From Bacillus sp. DNRA2 (GTDB lineage Bacteria > Bacillota > Bacilli > Bacillales > Cytobacillaceae): a DNA stretch of 42,692 nt. The notes under the pieces were generated by a model. It worked only from the letters and a program-made list of their open reading frames with translations, searched no databases and was not told the DNA's origin. Where the stretch lies: the NCBI RefSeq assembly GCF_012843265.1, contig NZ_JABAIT010000028.1:1-42692 (forward strand). The letters run 5' to 3'. The position numbers and the translations under genes were made by a program. Below are positions 33,133 to 41,027 of this stretch, piece after piece (the first letter of the stretch is position 1; each line of letters begins with the position of its first letter).

Positions 33133-34038
33133 ATGAAGAAAAGAATATTAAGCTTTATTTTATTAGGATTGGTAATGTTGTTAAGTGCTTGTAGTGAAGG
33201 TGATGATTGGACCGTTTCTTTCACTGAGCCACTCCGCTATACAAAAGGTGCTGAAACTCCGATTGAAGTGAAGGTAGTTGAGGATAATAAGCCTGTGACT
33301 GATTTAAATATGAGAGTACATATGGAGATGACCTCCATGAGCCATGGCAGCGTAGATATGAAGCTTGAGGAGCAGGGTGACGGGGTTTATTCCGGTAAGG
33401 CTGAATTCCCGATGTCTGGAAAATTCGAAGCAACGTTCACTATGAAAAAAGAAGGCTATACGATCGAGAAGGTCGTCGAGGTTGAAGTTGAAAAAGTACA
33501 AGGCGTTGCAACCATCAACGGCGAGCCGATAAATACTGACGATGTGGAGTTTTACCGCTTTATCAATAAGCTCCACATCGCGATTAATCGCGAGGCCGAC
33601 CAAGAGAGTTACAAAGGGGCTGAGCTCGAGCAACGGATGGCTCACTGGGACGAGCAGGAAAAGCAATCAGAAAATCAAAATCAGCTGCTAACGCAAATTA
33701 TCCGATTGCGCTCAATGGCGATGCTTGCAAAAGATAAAGGCCATACCGCTTCAGCTGAAGAAATTACCAAAGAAATTGATGCAATTCGGTCAAAGTACGA
33801 ACAATCCGAGGTTGCCAAAGACTTGATCAGCAAGTTTGGCGAGGATAAATTTTGGCGCAAGGAACAAAGCCAATATGAATATATTGTATTGACGCAAAAG
33901 GTCCAGAAGGATGTTACCGAAAAGGTGAAAAAAGAAAATCCGAATGTCGGTGAGCAGGAGATCAACTTCTTGGCACAAAAGGAATACGAAGATCTACTAG
34001 TCTCACAAGTAAGCTCGTTGGATATTGTGATTTTGTAA
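33133..34038 (+). CDS. Lipoprotein with YtkA-like Met/His-rich domain and SurA/PrsA-like domain
   Basis: An exported 301-residue lipoprotein, last in the nos operon where NosL often lies. The signal ends LLSAC with lipid-bearing Cys20. Residues ~25-120 look like a YtkA/FixH-type immunoglobulin-fold domain with a cluster of possible copper ligands: Met60, His63, Met64, Met66, Met69, His71 and Met76 (MRVHMEMTSMSHG). Residues ~125-301 begin ATINGEPINTDDVEFYRF, the start of SurA_N/trigger-factor-like chaperone domains, and are helical with no catalytic rotamase domain evident. AGGAGGGC precedes the ATG. I infer delivery of copper to NosZ combined with folding; NosL-type CxM motifs are absent. Confidence 0.78.
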   Translation: MKKRILSFILLGLVMLLSACSEGDDWTVSFTEPLRYTKGAETPIEVKVVEDNKPVTDLNMRVHMEMTSMSHGSVDMKLEEQGDGVYSGKAEFPMSGKFEATFTMKKEGYTIEKVVEVEVEKVQGVATINGEPINTDDVEFYRFINKLHIAINREADQESYKGAELEQRMAHWDEQEKQSENQNQLLTQIIRLRSMAMLAKDKGHTASAEEITKEIDAIRSKYEQSEVAKDLISKFGEDKFWRKEQSQYEYIVLTQKVQKDVTEKVKKENPNVGEQEINFLAQKEYEDLLVSQVSSLDIVIL

Positions 34039-34043
34039 GATTT

Positions 34044-34085
34044 GGGTGTGGGGTGTGGGGTGCCGGGTGCGGGATGCCGGGTAGG
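34044..34085 (+). repeat. G-rich heptamer tandem repeat
   Basis: Six imperfect copies of GGGTGYS run without gaps: GGGTGTG, GGGTGTG, GGGTGCC, GGGTGCG, GGATGCC, GGGTAGG. The G-runs separated by 3-4 bases could fold as a G-quadruplex in the nos transcript, just after the last stop codon. Confidence 0.8.
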
Positions 34086-34091
34086 GTGCTA

Positions 34092-34275
34092 AGCGGACAT
34101 GGATGACCTTATTTTGTTAAATTCAGCTGTTTTTTACATTTAGCGGACACAGATGACCTTATTGACATATAATCTACCGAAACATCCCCATTATTCAATG
34201 GATAACGAACCTGATGTCCGATAACATCACAAATAATACAGGTTTCATTAAAATAGCGGAACCAATGTCCGTAAC
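34092..34275. repeat. Third intergenic array, ~50-bp period, AGCGGACAT type
   Basis: AGCGGACA-type cores begin at about 34092, 34142, 34204 (AACGAACC) and 34255, with spacings of 50, 62 and 51. Each core forms a small dyad with a following TGTCCG or ATGACC, for example GCGGA-ACCAATG-TCCG. With the heptamers and the operators it fills the 352-base gap before the ABC exporter; no gene is seen. Confidence 0.7.
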
Positions 34276-34299
34276 CGAAACCCGAGCCTCATTAACTCG

Positions 34300-34315
34300 G
34301 TGAGTGATTACTCAC
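34300..34315. promoter_or_regulatory. TetR operator 1 (upstream of the -35)
   Basis: GTGAGTGATTACTCAC is a perfect 6-bp inverted repeat about GATT, ending right before the -35 hexamer of the exporter promoter. Confidence 0.85.
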
Positions 34316-34344
34316 TTTACAAACCATCATTTTTATTTTATTAT
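34316..34344 (+). promoter_or_regulatory. Promoter of the ABC exporter operon
   Basis: TTTACA (34316-34321) and TATTAT (34339-34344) with a 17-bp spacer, each 5 of 6 matches to sigma-A. It is bracketed by two identical operators. Confidence 0.82.
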
Positions 34345-34347
34345 CTT

Positions 34348-34365
34348 AGTGAGTGATTACTCACT
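34348..34365. promoter_or_regulatory. TetR operator 2 (at the transcription start)
   Basis: AGTGAGTGATTACTCACT is a perfect 7-bp inverted repeat about GATT, three bases past the -10. The centres of the two operators are 49 bp apart. Confidence 0.87.
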
Positions 34366-34390
34366 CCCAAATAAAACGAGGTGACAAACC

Positions 34391-35122
34391 ATGAGCAAAC
34401 AAGAAAGTATTGTTAGTATCAAAGACGTCTCAAAATCATTTGGTAAACAAGAGGTATTAAAACATGTTTCCCTCGAGATTGTGAAAGGGGAAATTTTTGG
34501 TTTCCTCGGTCCATCAGGTGCCGGTAAAACGACATTAGTCAAAGAGCTTGCTGGCCTCGATATACCGACCACCGGGGAGAATTTTGTTTTTAATAAAAAA
34601 ATGCCTTCACTCGCGCTTATGCAACGGATTGGCTATATGGCTCAGTCTGACGCATTATACGGTGAGCTTACCGCTAAGGAAAATCTAGAATTTTTTGCTT
34701 CCCTCTACGGTCTGAAAGGAAAACAACAGGAGGCGAGAATTAAAGAAGTGATGGAAATCGTCAACCTCCACGATGATTTAAATAAGCTCGTTTTCAATTA
34801 TTCTGGGGGCATGAAGCGACGCCTCTCGCTGGCAGCTGCGCTCTTACACGAGCCTGAGCTCCTTATCCTTGATGAACCAACGGTCGGGATTGATCCATTG
34901 CTTAGAAAAAGCATTTGGGATAGCTTTTACGAACTCAACCAAAAGGGCGTCACAATTATTGTAACGACTCACGTGATGGATGAAGCAGAAAAATGCCACC
35001 GCCTTGGGATGATTCGAAATGGTGAGCTGATTGCCGTTGGAACACCAGCTGAACTTAGAAATGACACCAATACCTCAACACTCGAAGACGCATTCCTTGC
35101 TTACGGAGGTGCTCAATTATGA
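34391..35122 (+). CDS. ABC-2 exporter ATPase
   Basis: ATP-binding subunit (243 residues) of a DrrA-like exporter. Walker A GPSGAGKT is at 40-47, then Q-loop region YMAQSD, signature NYSGGMKRR, Walker B LLILDEPTVGID, and the switch His in VTTHVMDEAEK. The C-terminus LEDAFLAYGG is typical of drug or lipid exporters. GAGGTGA precedes the ATG. Its stop overlaps the permease start by four bases. The TetR-type gene downstream and the two palindromes upstream point to induction by an exported compound, whose nature cannot be told. Confidence 0.9.
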   Translation: MSKQESIVSIKDVSKSFGKQEVLKHVSLEIVKGEIFGFLGPSGAGKTTLVKELAGLDIPTTGENFVFNKKMPSLALMQRIGYMAQSDALYGELTAKENLEFFASLYGLKGKQQEARIKEVMEIVNLHDDLNKLVFNYSGGMKRRLSLAAALLHEPELLILDEPTVGIDPLLRKSIWDSFYELNQKGVTIIVTTHVMDEAEKCHRLGMIRNGELIAVGTPAELRNDTNTSTLEDAFLAYGGAQL

Positions 35123-36159
35123 GAATTAAAGCCTTAATGATACGGATTTTACGGCAAATCGTTCGCGATAAACGGACGATGGCATTAATGATTATGGCTC
35201 CAATTTTAATTTTAACGATGATGGATTTAGTCTTTAACGGTGATGATTATATCCCAAATGTCGGTTTGGTCGACATTCCTGATCAGGTTGAAGCAAAGCT
35301 TGATTTGGGTGATGCAAAAATAAAGCAGTATGATTCGAGCGGGGCAGCAGAAAAAGCGTTGGAGGATCGCAAAATTGACGGATATGTAGAGCTTAGCAAT
35401 GGTGCTCCTGCAGTCATGCTTGAAGGCAGCGATCCATCGATTAATGGTGCCGTAATGAATTGGGTTCAGGCTGCCTTTAAACCGCTTCAGGCCGCTCAAG
35501 GAATGCAAAATCCAGCGATTGAACCCGATATCGATTACTTACACGGCTCAGCAGATTTAAGCCAATTTGATTACTTTGGTCCGGTCCTTTTAGGATTCTT
35601 CGTCTTCTTCTTTGTCTTTTTAATTGCTGGGGTGTCGTTCTTACGTGAGCGCACGAGCGGTACGCTTGAACGCTTGCTATCAAGCCCTCTCCGCAAATGG
35701 GAAATCGTAATTGGTTATGTTTTGGGCTTCGGGGTTTTTACCATGCTCCAAGCTACGATTATCGCAAGCTATTCCATTTATATTTTAGACATGGAGATGG
35801 TTGGCACATTTTGGTTCGTGTTACTCGTGATTTTACTGCTATCGATGTCTGCCTTAACACTCGGAACACTCTTATCAGCATTTGCCAATAACGAACTGCA
35901 AATGATTCAATTTATTCCGCTTGTTGTAGTGCCTCAGGTGTTTTTCTCAGGCTTATTTAATCTTGAGACAATTAGCGATTGGTTAAGTTGGATTGGCCTG
36001 GTGACACCGCTTTATTATGCAGCTAATGCGCTCCGTGATGTAATGGTGCGCGGACTGGGCTGGGAATCTATTTACCAGGATGTCTTGGTATTAATCGGCT
36101 TTTCTGTGCTCTTCATTACGCTTAATATTCTCGCGTTAAGAAAGTATCGCAAGGTTTAG
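35119..36159 (+). CDS. ABC-2 exporter permease
   Basis: Membrane subunit (346 residues) with one N-terminal helix, an extracytoplasmic region (~45-150), and five C-terminal helices. FLRERTSGTLERLLSSPLRKWEIVIGY carries the conserved ABC-2 RERTSGTLE coupling motif, and PQVFFSGLFNLETI with TPLYYAANALRDVM are the usual signature near the end. It pairs with the preceding ATPase and probably forms a homodimeric exporter of hydrophobic compounds. Confidence 0.9.
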   Translation: MRIKALMIRILRQIVRDKRTMALMIMAPILILTMMDLVFNGDDYIPNVGLVDIPDQVEAKLDLGDAKIKQYDSSGAAEKALEDRKIDGYVELSNGAPAVMLEGSDPSINGAVMNWVQAAFKPLQAAQGMQNPAIEPDIDYLHGSADLSQFDYFGPVLLGFFVFFFVFLIAGVSFLRERTSGTLERLLSSPLRKWEIVIGYVLGFGVFTMLQATIIASYSIYILDMEMVGTFWFVLLVILLLSMSALTLGTLLSAFANNELQMIQFIPLVVVPQVFFSGLFNLETISDWLSWIGLVTPLYYAANALRDVMVRGLGWESIYQDVLVLIGFSVLFITLNILALRKYRKV

Positions 36160-36216
36160 ATTCATACTTACATGTTAAAATAAGGAGAAATAAGTTGTTA
36201 GTTAGGAGAGCCCGTC

Positions 36217-36867
36217 ATGAATGATCAAGACTTATTGCTTTCGCAATGGTTTGAGGATGCAGATGATTTAACCGAAAAACAAAAGCAGATCCTTCTGGCA
36301 GCGATTGATTCATTTTCTGAGAAAGGGTATGCAGCGACGTCAACTAGTGAGATTGCCAAAAAAGCAGGAGTTGCGGAAGGGACAATTTTTCGCCATTACA
36401 AAACAAAGAAAGATTTATTAATGGCAATCGTTGCACCTACCATGGCAAGATTCCTTGCTCCGTTTATCATTAAGGATATTAGCAGGGTTATTAATACAGA
36501 TTATCCATGTTTTGAAGATTTCCTTAAAGCAATGGTCGAAAATCGCAAAAACTTTATCCAACAAAATCTTTCACTTTTTAAAATCATGCTCCAGGAACTG
36601 CCGTTTCAGCCTGAGCTACAGATACAATTTAAAACTCATATTTTACCCGAGGTTTATGAGCGCATGAAAGGGCTCATCATCCATTATCAAGCTAAAGGTG
36701 AGATTATTGAGCTGCCACCTTATAGTGTTGTTCGGTTAATTGCGTCAACGATTTTCGGCTATTTAATTGGTCGCTACATGCTTTTTACTGAAGTCAATTG
36801 GGACGAAGATGCTGAAATCGAGCGCACGATTCAATTCATTATGCATGGACTTGCCGCAAAAGCATAA
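36217..36867 (+). CDS. TetR-family regulator of the exporter
   Basis: A 216-residue repressor with an N-terminal TetR DNA-binding domain (KQILLAAIDSFSEKGYAATSTSEIAKKAGVAEGTIFRHYKTKKDLL, about 23-68 across several helices) and an all-helical ligand domain containing many aromatics. AGGAG precedes the ATG. It follows the permease by 57 bases in the same operon, so it would repress itself with the exporter through the paired GTGAGT-GATT-ACTCAC operators. The palindrome type is common for this family in bacilli. Confidence 0.9.
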   Translation: MNDQDLLLSQWFEDADDLTEKQKQILLAAIDSFSEKGYAATSTSEIAKKAGVAEGTIFRHYKTKKDLLMAIVAPTMARFLAPFIIKDISRVINTDYPCFEDFLKAMVENRKNFIQQNLSLFKIMLQELPFQPELQIQFKTHILPEVYERMKGLIIHYQAKGEIIELPPYSVVRLIASTIFGYLIGRYMLFTEVNWDEDAEIERTIQFIMHGLAAKA

Positions 36868-36877
36868 AAATGAAAAA

Positions 36878-36914
36878 GGGTCTTAAACCAAATTTGGTTT
36901 AAGACTCTCTTTGT
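36878..36914. terminator. Terminator of the exporter/TetR operon
   Basis: A perfect 26-bp palindrome (GTCTTAAACCAAA and its complement, 36880-36905) followed by TCTCTTTG. It starts 11 bases after the TetR stop. Confidence 0.82.
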
Positions 36915-36927
36915 TTCACATGAAACA
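36912..36927. promoter_or_regulatory. parS-like site
   Basis: TGTTTCACATGAAACA differs from the Bacillus parS consensus TGTTNCACGTGAAACA at one base (A for G in the central CG). It lies between two convergent genes. Binding by Spo0J/ParB is a hypothesis, since the altered base is in the core. Confidence 0.5.
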
Positions 36928-36949
36928 TTTGGAAATTGCATATCTTAAG

Positions 36950-37810
36950 CTACATTCCCAATGCTTCATAAATTGCCTTTGCAACACCATCATGTTCATT
37001 CGAGTCAGTCACAAAATGTGCTTGAGCTTTAATATGTTCGGGGGCATTGCCCATCGCCACAGCCCGGCCGACGATCTTGAGCATCGATATGTCATTATCG
37101 TTATCGCCAACTGCCATTGTTTCACTAAGAGTAATACCTTTTCTTGCGACAAACTTTTGCAGAGCAATTCCTTTTTGAGCATGAATTGATGTAATTTCCA
37201 AATTTCCTGCTCCCGATGAGCTAACTGCAATGTCCGTAAGTTCTGCTAACCCTTCTCGAACACCCACAAGTTTGTCCAAATCAGCAGAAAAGGCTAGTAA
37301 TTTATAAATCTCCGTGCTTTCATCACTCAAAATCATATCGTAACTTGCTACATGATGAACTAAGCCTTCTGAAATACGCCCCTTGGCGACTCCCTCTACC
37401 TGCTCTCTTGTAAAGTTGTGATTGGCACTAGTATAAACATCAATCATCACGGAGACAGCCTTTTCTAAATTATTCGTGTACGTACCTTTATTTGTGTAAA
37501 TCTCAAAATATATATCTGACCCAGCCAAAATGTTCGCAATCTGTAGTGCTTTTTCTATAGATAGTACCTCTGAAGCAAAGATTTTTCCTGCCTCGTCAAC
37601 CAACATTGCCCCATTTACACAAATGACTGGGCAGGTAATTCCGACTTGTTTCAGCGCATACTGGGCCTCCTGATAAGAACGTCCAGTCGCCACAACAAAT
37701 TCAACCCCTTGCTTTTGAGCAAGCTTAATCGCCTGTTGATTTTTCTCAGAAATACTCCCCTTACCCGTCAATAATGTCCCATCCATATCACTTGCGATGC
37801 ATTTAATCAT
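36950..37810 (-). CDS. Cof-type HAD-superfamily phosphatase
   Basis: Cytoplasmic phosphatase of the HAD IIB (Cof/YwpJ-like) group, 286 residues, acting on small phosphorylated metabolites. Motif I is SDMDGTLL with catalytic Asp8 and Asp10, motif II VVATGRSY, a lysine motif III precedes the end, and motif IV is MAVGDNDNDISML. The cap domain lies between (~85-190). The ATG has only a weak ribosome site (GGAGTTTATATATAT). Family members overlap in specificity, so a substrate cannot be named. Confidence 0.9.
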   Translation of the reverse strand: MIKCIASDMDGTLLTGKGSISEKNQQAIKLAQKQGVEFVVATGRSYQEAQYALKQVGITCPVICVNGAMLVDEAGKIFASEVLSIEKALQIANILAGSDIYFEIYTNKGTYTNNLEKAVSVMIDVYTSANHNFTREQVEGVAKGRISEGLVHHVASYDMILSDESTEIYKLLAFSADLDKLVGVREGLAELTDIAVSSSGAGNLEITSIHAQKGIALQKFVARKGITLSETMAVGDNDNDISMLKIVGRAVAMGNAPEHIKAQAHFVTDSNEHDGVAKAIYEALGM

Positions 37811-37879
37811 ATATATATAAACTCCTCAATCTGAATTATTATTATCTCAATATAATAACACAAAAGGAGTAAAAACTTA

Positions 37880-38539
37880 TTAAATATACTTCGAACCTTC
37901 ACGCACGCTCAACGGCTTTAAAGTATGGTGGCTGATAAACTGCCTTACCGATTCAGGATTTGTCTTAGAATATTCTCTAAGCGCCCAACCGATTGCCTTT
38001 TGGATAAAAAACTCACCGCTGTCCCCATTGGCAATAATGTAACGATAAAGCAAGGCCGAATCGGTTGCCAGTTTATATTTAAGTTGGAATAAAAGAGCTG
38101 AACGCCGTAGCCACATATTGTCGTGAGTTGCCCACCCCTCAATAACCTGAGGGATTAATTCCTTATTCTGCATAACAAGCGGACCAACGAGATTGGACGC
38201 CAGTAAATCAACCGTATCCCACCACGATTTTGTTGTAATTAAGGTTTCTAATAATCCAATATGTTCCTTCTTTAGCTGCTTCACAAATTTTGTTAAATAA
38301 TCGATTGCCGTATATTGGTATTCTCGCTCAGCCTGCTCCCACAAAGCCAATACAAATGCTTCATCAAACGGCTGATTTTTAATGCCAATTTTGTTAAATG
38401 CTACCCTAGCTAACGCTCTTCGCTCAGGAGTTTTGATCCCCAGAAACGGAAATTGATTTTTCATATATTTTGCCATTGGCACTGCTTGGTCTGGATTGCG
38501 GCGCTGTTCTAGAGCGGTTGTGACAGTCTCTAATTCCAT
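37880..38539 (-). CDS. AlkD-like DNA alkylation repair glycosylase
   Basis: A 219-residue HEAT-like repeat protein of the AlkC/AlkD superfamily, which removes bulky or positively charged alkylated bases without base flipping. The conserved parts are FPFLGIKTPERRALAR, KSWWDTVDLLASNLVG with Trp and the catalytic-type Asp, WLRRSALLFQLKYK, and FFIQKAIGWALREYSKTNP. AAGGAGGG precedes the ATG. It is 69 bases upstream of the HAD phosphatase gene on the same strand and could be cotranscribed with it; no functional link is evident. Confidence 0.88.
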   Translation of the reverse strand: MELETVTTALEQRRNPDQAVPMAKYMKNQFPFLGIKTPERRALARVAFNKIGIKNQPFDEAFVLALWEQAEREYQYTAIDYLTKFVKQLKKEHIGLLETLITTKSWWDTVDLLASNLVGPLVMQNKELIPQVIEGWATHDNMWLRRSALLFQLKYKLATDSALLYRYIIANGDSGEFFIQKAIGWALREYSKTNPESVRQFISHHTLKPLSVREGSKYI

Positions 38540-38637
38540 TATGTTTACTCCCTCCTTAAGTGAAGCTAATTACCTTGCCAAATTAACGTAATAGTTTCTC
38601 ATATCCTGTTTAAATAGTAACGCAAATACTGGTAAAT

Positions 38638-38680
38638 TAAAAAGGAACACCTTGCACAGTGCGAGATGCTCCTTTTTGTT
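38638..38680 (-). terminator. Terminator of the small membrane protein gene
   Basis: On the minus strand AAAAAGGAGCATCTCGCAC pairs, with several wobble or mismatched positions, with GTGCAAGGTGTTCCTTTTT, ending in a T-run. Confidence 0.75.
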
Positions 38681-38688
38681 ATGAATAT

Positions 38689-39006
38689 TTAAGCTGATAT
38701 TTCTACGTGTTCATAGCCATTATCGGTTGCATAGACTTCATACCAATGATATGTTGGCGTTTTAAACCATTCGTAGGTTGGTTTATACACAACGTGAATT
38801 AATTTACCATTTGCATCGATAAGCGTGTTAAAAAGTTTAACTGCTCCGTATCCGAATGTTTGGTCCAAATATCCTTCGATTCCTTCTCTGATTACATTTC
38901 TTTTCCCTGCCTCTTCTTCATTATGTAACTTCATCATTCCATCAATAAACAAGCTTAACAGGAAAAAAGTGATCAGGATGAGTATGACCAGCAGTATTTT
39001 GAACAA
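38689..39006 (-). CDS. Small membrane protein of unknown function
   Basis: A 105-residue protein I do not recognise. The start is a TTG with GGAGG eight bases upstream. One N-terminal membrane helix (LLVILILITFFLLSLFI) is followed by a short charged stretch (HNEEEAGKRNVIREG) and a soluble domain rich in aromatics (TFGYGAVKLFN, VVYKPTYEWFKTPTYHWYEVY). Codon use matches its neighbours, and it has a ribosome site and its own terminator, so it is likely real. No operon partner is evident. Confidence 0.7.
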   Translation of the reverse strand: MFKILLVILILITFFLLSLFIDGMMKLHNEEEAGKRNVIREGIEGYLDQTFGYGAVKLFNTLIDANGKLIHVVYKPTYEWFKTPTYHWYEVYATDNGYEHVEISA

Positions 39007-39152
39007 AGGCGCAACCTCCTAAACATTTAAGATTCAGTTTTATTTTACAAACGTTTTGAAAAAAAAACTGTGATGCGGATAACATCACTGACTGATCTGC
39101 TCAAAAAATTTGTTTAGGAAGGCTGCCTTAGGCTTTAGGTGACACCTTTTGT

Positions 39153-40253
39153 CTACTTGGTCTGTTTTACCAGTCCAAATAGTTTTGATTGTATTTCCTG
39201 GGTAATTTGGTCTAGCATTTTGAAGTTCATTGCTGGTCGATAGAGGGCTTCAAGTTCGTCATGAAGCGACTTTGCCTCCGCTAAATAGCCAATTGCTTCA
39301 TTCATTTTTGCTTTATAGCGACCCGATATTTCAGTGATTTCTTCATGATATTTTTCATCAGTCCCAGGTGTAATTAAATGTGCGTACATATCGATGATTT
39401 CATCACCATGGCGACTTGGAAAATATTCATGTGGAGCGGTGCTATCAAAAATAGCGAAGCCTAATTCACGAATAATTACCATATCAAGGCTATTCGGGTC
39501 AAACCCGCAATGGTAAACCTCCACATCAAATCCTCTCTTTTCAGCATGAGCAACTATTTTTTTCAGCAAAGTTGACTTGCCTGAGCCCGGACGTCCTTTA
39601 ATAAAATAACGATTAGGTATCTCTTCGGTTAAATTTTGGACAAAATCAACCGCTCCCTTTGGCGTGGCTGCACCTAAGAACCGATGGCGTACAATGGTTT
39701 CGCCACTGCTGCGCCGATTGCCTAACAACTCGTCAATAAGCTGTGCGGTAAACTGATTGGCTTTTTCAAAATCCATGGTTTCAATATAGATTTTCTCCCA
39801 TTCATCATGGACCCTTAGGGCTTCAGCAAAAGTGCTATAAGCCTTTTGATAGGAAGCGCTGTTTTTTTTAGACAACTCTTGTATTTTGTCTTTTTGTGCT
39901 GCTAGTTTTGCAGTATCCCAAGCTACACCCAAGTTTACATACTCTTCGATTGCCCCGGGGGCCTTCGGTTCGATGATGTGCGGTGCGGTGCCATCAACGA
40001 TGCCAGCCTTAAGCGCCGGAATTTTAACACCGTCAATTGAGCCGTTGTCAGAAGCGCAATGTAAATATTCAACATCATAGCCTTGGGTGGAGAATGCCTC
40101 ACCAATTCGCTTCATTAATGTTGATTTCCCCGTGCCAGGACCACCTTTTAAAATAAATAATTTTTCTAAGTCTTGTAAGCTTGATTCAAATAAACTATGA
40201 AAGCCCCGTGCTGTATTACCACCTGCATAGTAATTTAATACCCGTGCCGTCAT
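39153..40253 (-). CDS. Double-P-loop ATPase (PRK06851-type), internally duplicated
   Basis: A 366-residue cytoplasmic protein made of two similar P-loop halves. Walker A motifs are GGPGTGKST (37-45) and GRPGSGKST (220-228). After each comes a parallel segment: DVEYLHCASDNGSIDGV...DGTAPH in the first half and DVEVYHCGFDPNSLDMV...DSTAPH in the second. The helical stretches between carry the HDEWEKIY and HDELEALY pair. The function of this family is not known to me; it is found in bacilli and related bacteria. The ATG at 40253 follows GGGAG at 7 bases and is preferred to the GTG at 40259. No operon partner is evident. Confidence 0.82.
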   Translation of the reverse strand: MTARVLNYYAGGNTARGFHSLFESSLQDLEKLFILKGGPGTGKSTLMKRIGEAFSTQGYDVEYLHCASDNGSIDGVKIPALKAGIVDGTAPHIIEPKAPGAIEEYVNLGVAWDTAKLAAQKDKIQELSKKNSASYQKAYSTFAEALRVHDEWEKIYIETMDFEKANQFTAQLIDELLGNRRSSGETIVRHRFLGAATPKGAVDFVQNLTEEIPNRYFIKGRPGSGKSTLLKKIVAHAEKRGFDVEVYHCGFDPNSLDMVIIRELGFAIFDSTAPHEYFPSRHGDEIIDMYAHLITPGTDEKYHEEITEISGRYKAKMNEAIGYLAEAKSLHDELEALYRPAMNFKMLDQITQEIQSKLFGLVKQTK

Positions 40254-40316
40254 ACCCACACTCCCTCAGTTGTCAAAAGTACTTACATTCCCTTCACTTT
40301 ATGCAAACGCCTCTTT

Positions 40317-40332
40317 GTAGGTGATTGCCTAC
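40317..40332. promoter_or_regulatory. Operator-like inverted repeat upstream of the ATPase gene
   Basis: GTAGGTGATTGCCTAC pairs 5 bp about a 6-bp centre and is followed by a further half-site, CTGTAGG. It lies about 60 bases upstream of the ATPase start. The binding protein is unknown. Confidence 0.35.
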
Positions 40333-40362
40333 TCTGTAGGATTTTAAATGTGATTTTCATTC

Positions 40363-40397
40363 CAAAAAAATAAGAGTCTTCCAAATGGAGACTCTTA
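40363..40397 (-). terminator. Terminator of the ybaK-type gene
   Basis: On the minus strand AAGAGTCT and AGACTCTT pair around CCATTTGGA, followed by ATTTTTTTGG. Confidence 0.88.
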
Positions 40398-40408
40398 AGT
40401 CCTAAAGA

Positions 40409-40885
40409 TCATTTAACTAAATCCAGCACTGTTGCTGATGTTACCTCGGTTAAGCTATCAACTGCAACCTCTATTTGCATGCCGATTTTCCCACCACTGA
40501 CGACCAACGTTTCGAGGTTAGTCGCATGGGCATCGATGAAGGTAGGGTATTGCTTTTTCATGCCGATTGGTGAACAGCCTCCGCGGATATAGCCAGTGTG
40601 AGCTTGTATATCTTTTACCGGCAGCATTTCGACCTTCTTTTCACCCGCAGCTTTAGCAGCCTTCTTTAAATCTAACTCCCGTTCAACCGGAATAACAAAC
40701 ACAAAAATATTTTTGCCGGTCCCTTTGGCAACAAGCGTTTTAAAAACCATCATGACGTCTTTATTAATTTTCCCGGCGACGGAAACCCCATCAATTTTTC
40801 CGTCCTTATTATCATAAGTATAGGTTTGATAGTTAATCTTTTGAGAATCGAGTATCCTCATTGCATTTGTTTTGGGCTGGGCCAT
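40409..40885 (-). CDS. ybaK: Cys-tRNA(Pro) deacylase, YbaK/EbsC family
   Basis: Free-standing trans-editing enzyme (158 residues) that hydrolyses cysteine wrongly attached to tRNA-Pro. The N-terminal ARxxEs-like start AQPKTNAMRILDSQKINYQTY, a conserved Lys in MVFKTLVAKG, and the signature GYIRGGCSPIGMKKQYP are those of bacterial YbaK. AAAGGAG precedes the ATG. It is monocistronic with its own terminator. Confidence 0.93.
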   Translation of the reverse strand: MAQPKTNAMRILDSQKINYQTYTYDNKDGKIDGVSVAGKINKDVMMVFKTLVAKGTGKNIFVFVIPVERELDLKKAAKAAGEKKVEMLPVKDIQAHTGYIRGGCSPIGMKKQYPTFIDAHATNLETLVVSGGKIGMQIEVAVDSLTEVTSATVLDLVK

Positions 40886-41027
40886 TTTTTCCGCTCCTTT
40901 AATGTTCTACAAAAACAGTATATCGAATTGATCAAATGGAGCAAACTTTAATTTCCTCTTACTTGTACATGATTTTACACAAATAGGAAAAATTATCTTT
41001 TATAAGACAACTTAGGAGGAATATTAA

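Noticed and set aside
33133-34038. NosL copper chaperone
   Set aside because: The position fits, but there is no NosL-type cysteine/methionine motif and the domain content differs.
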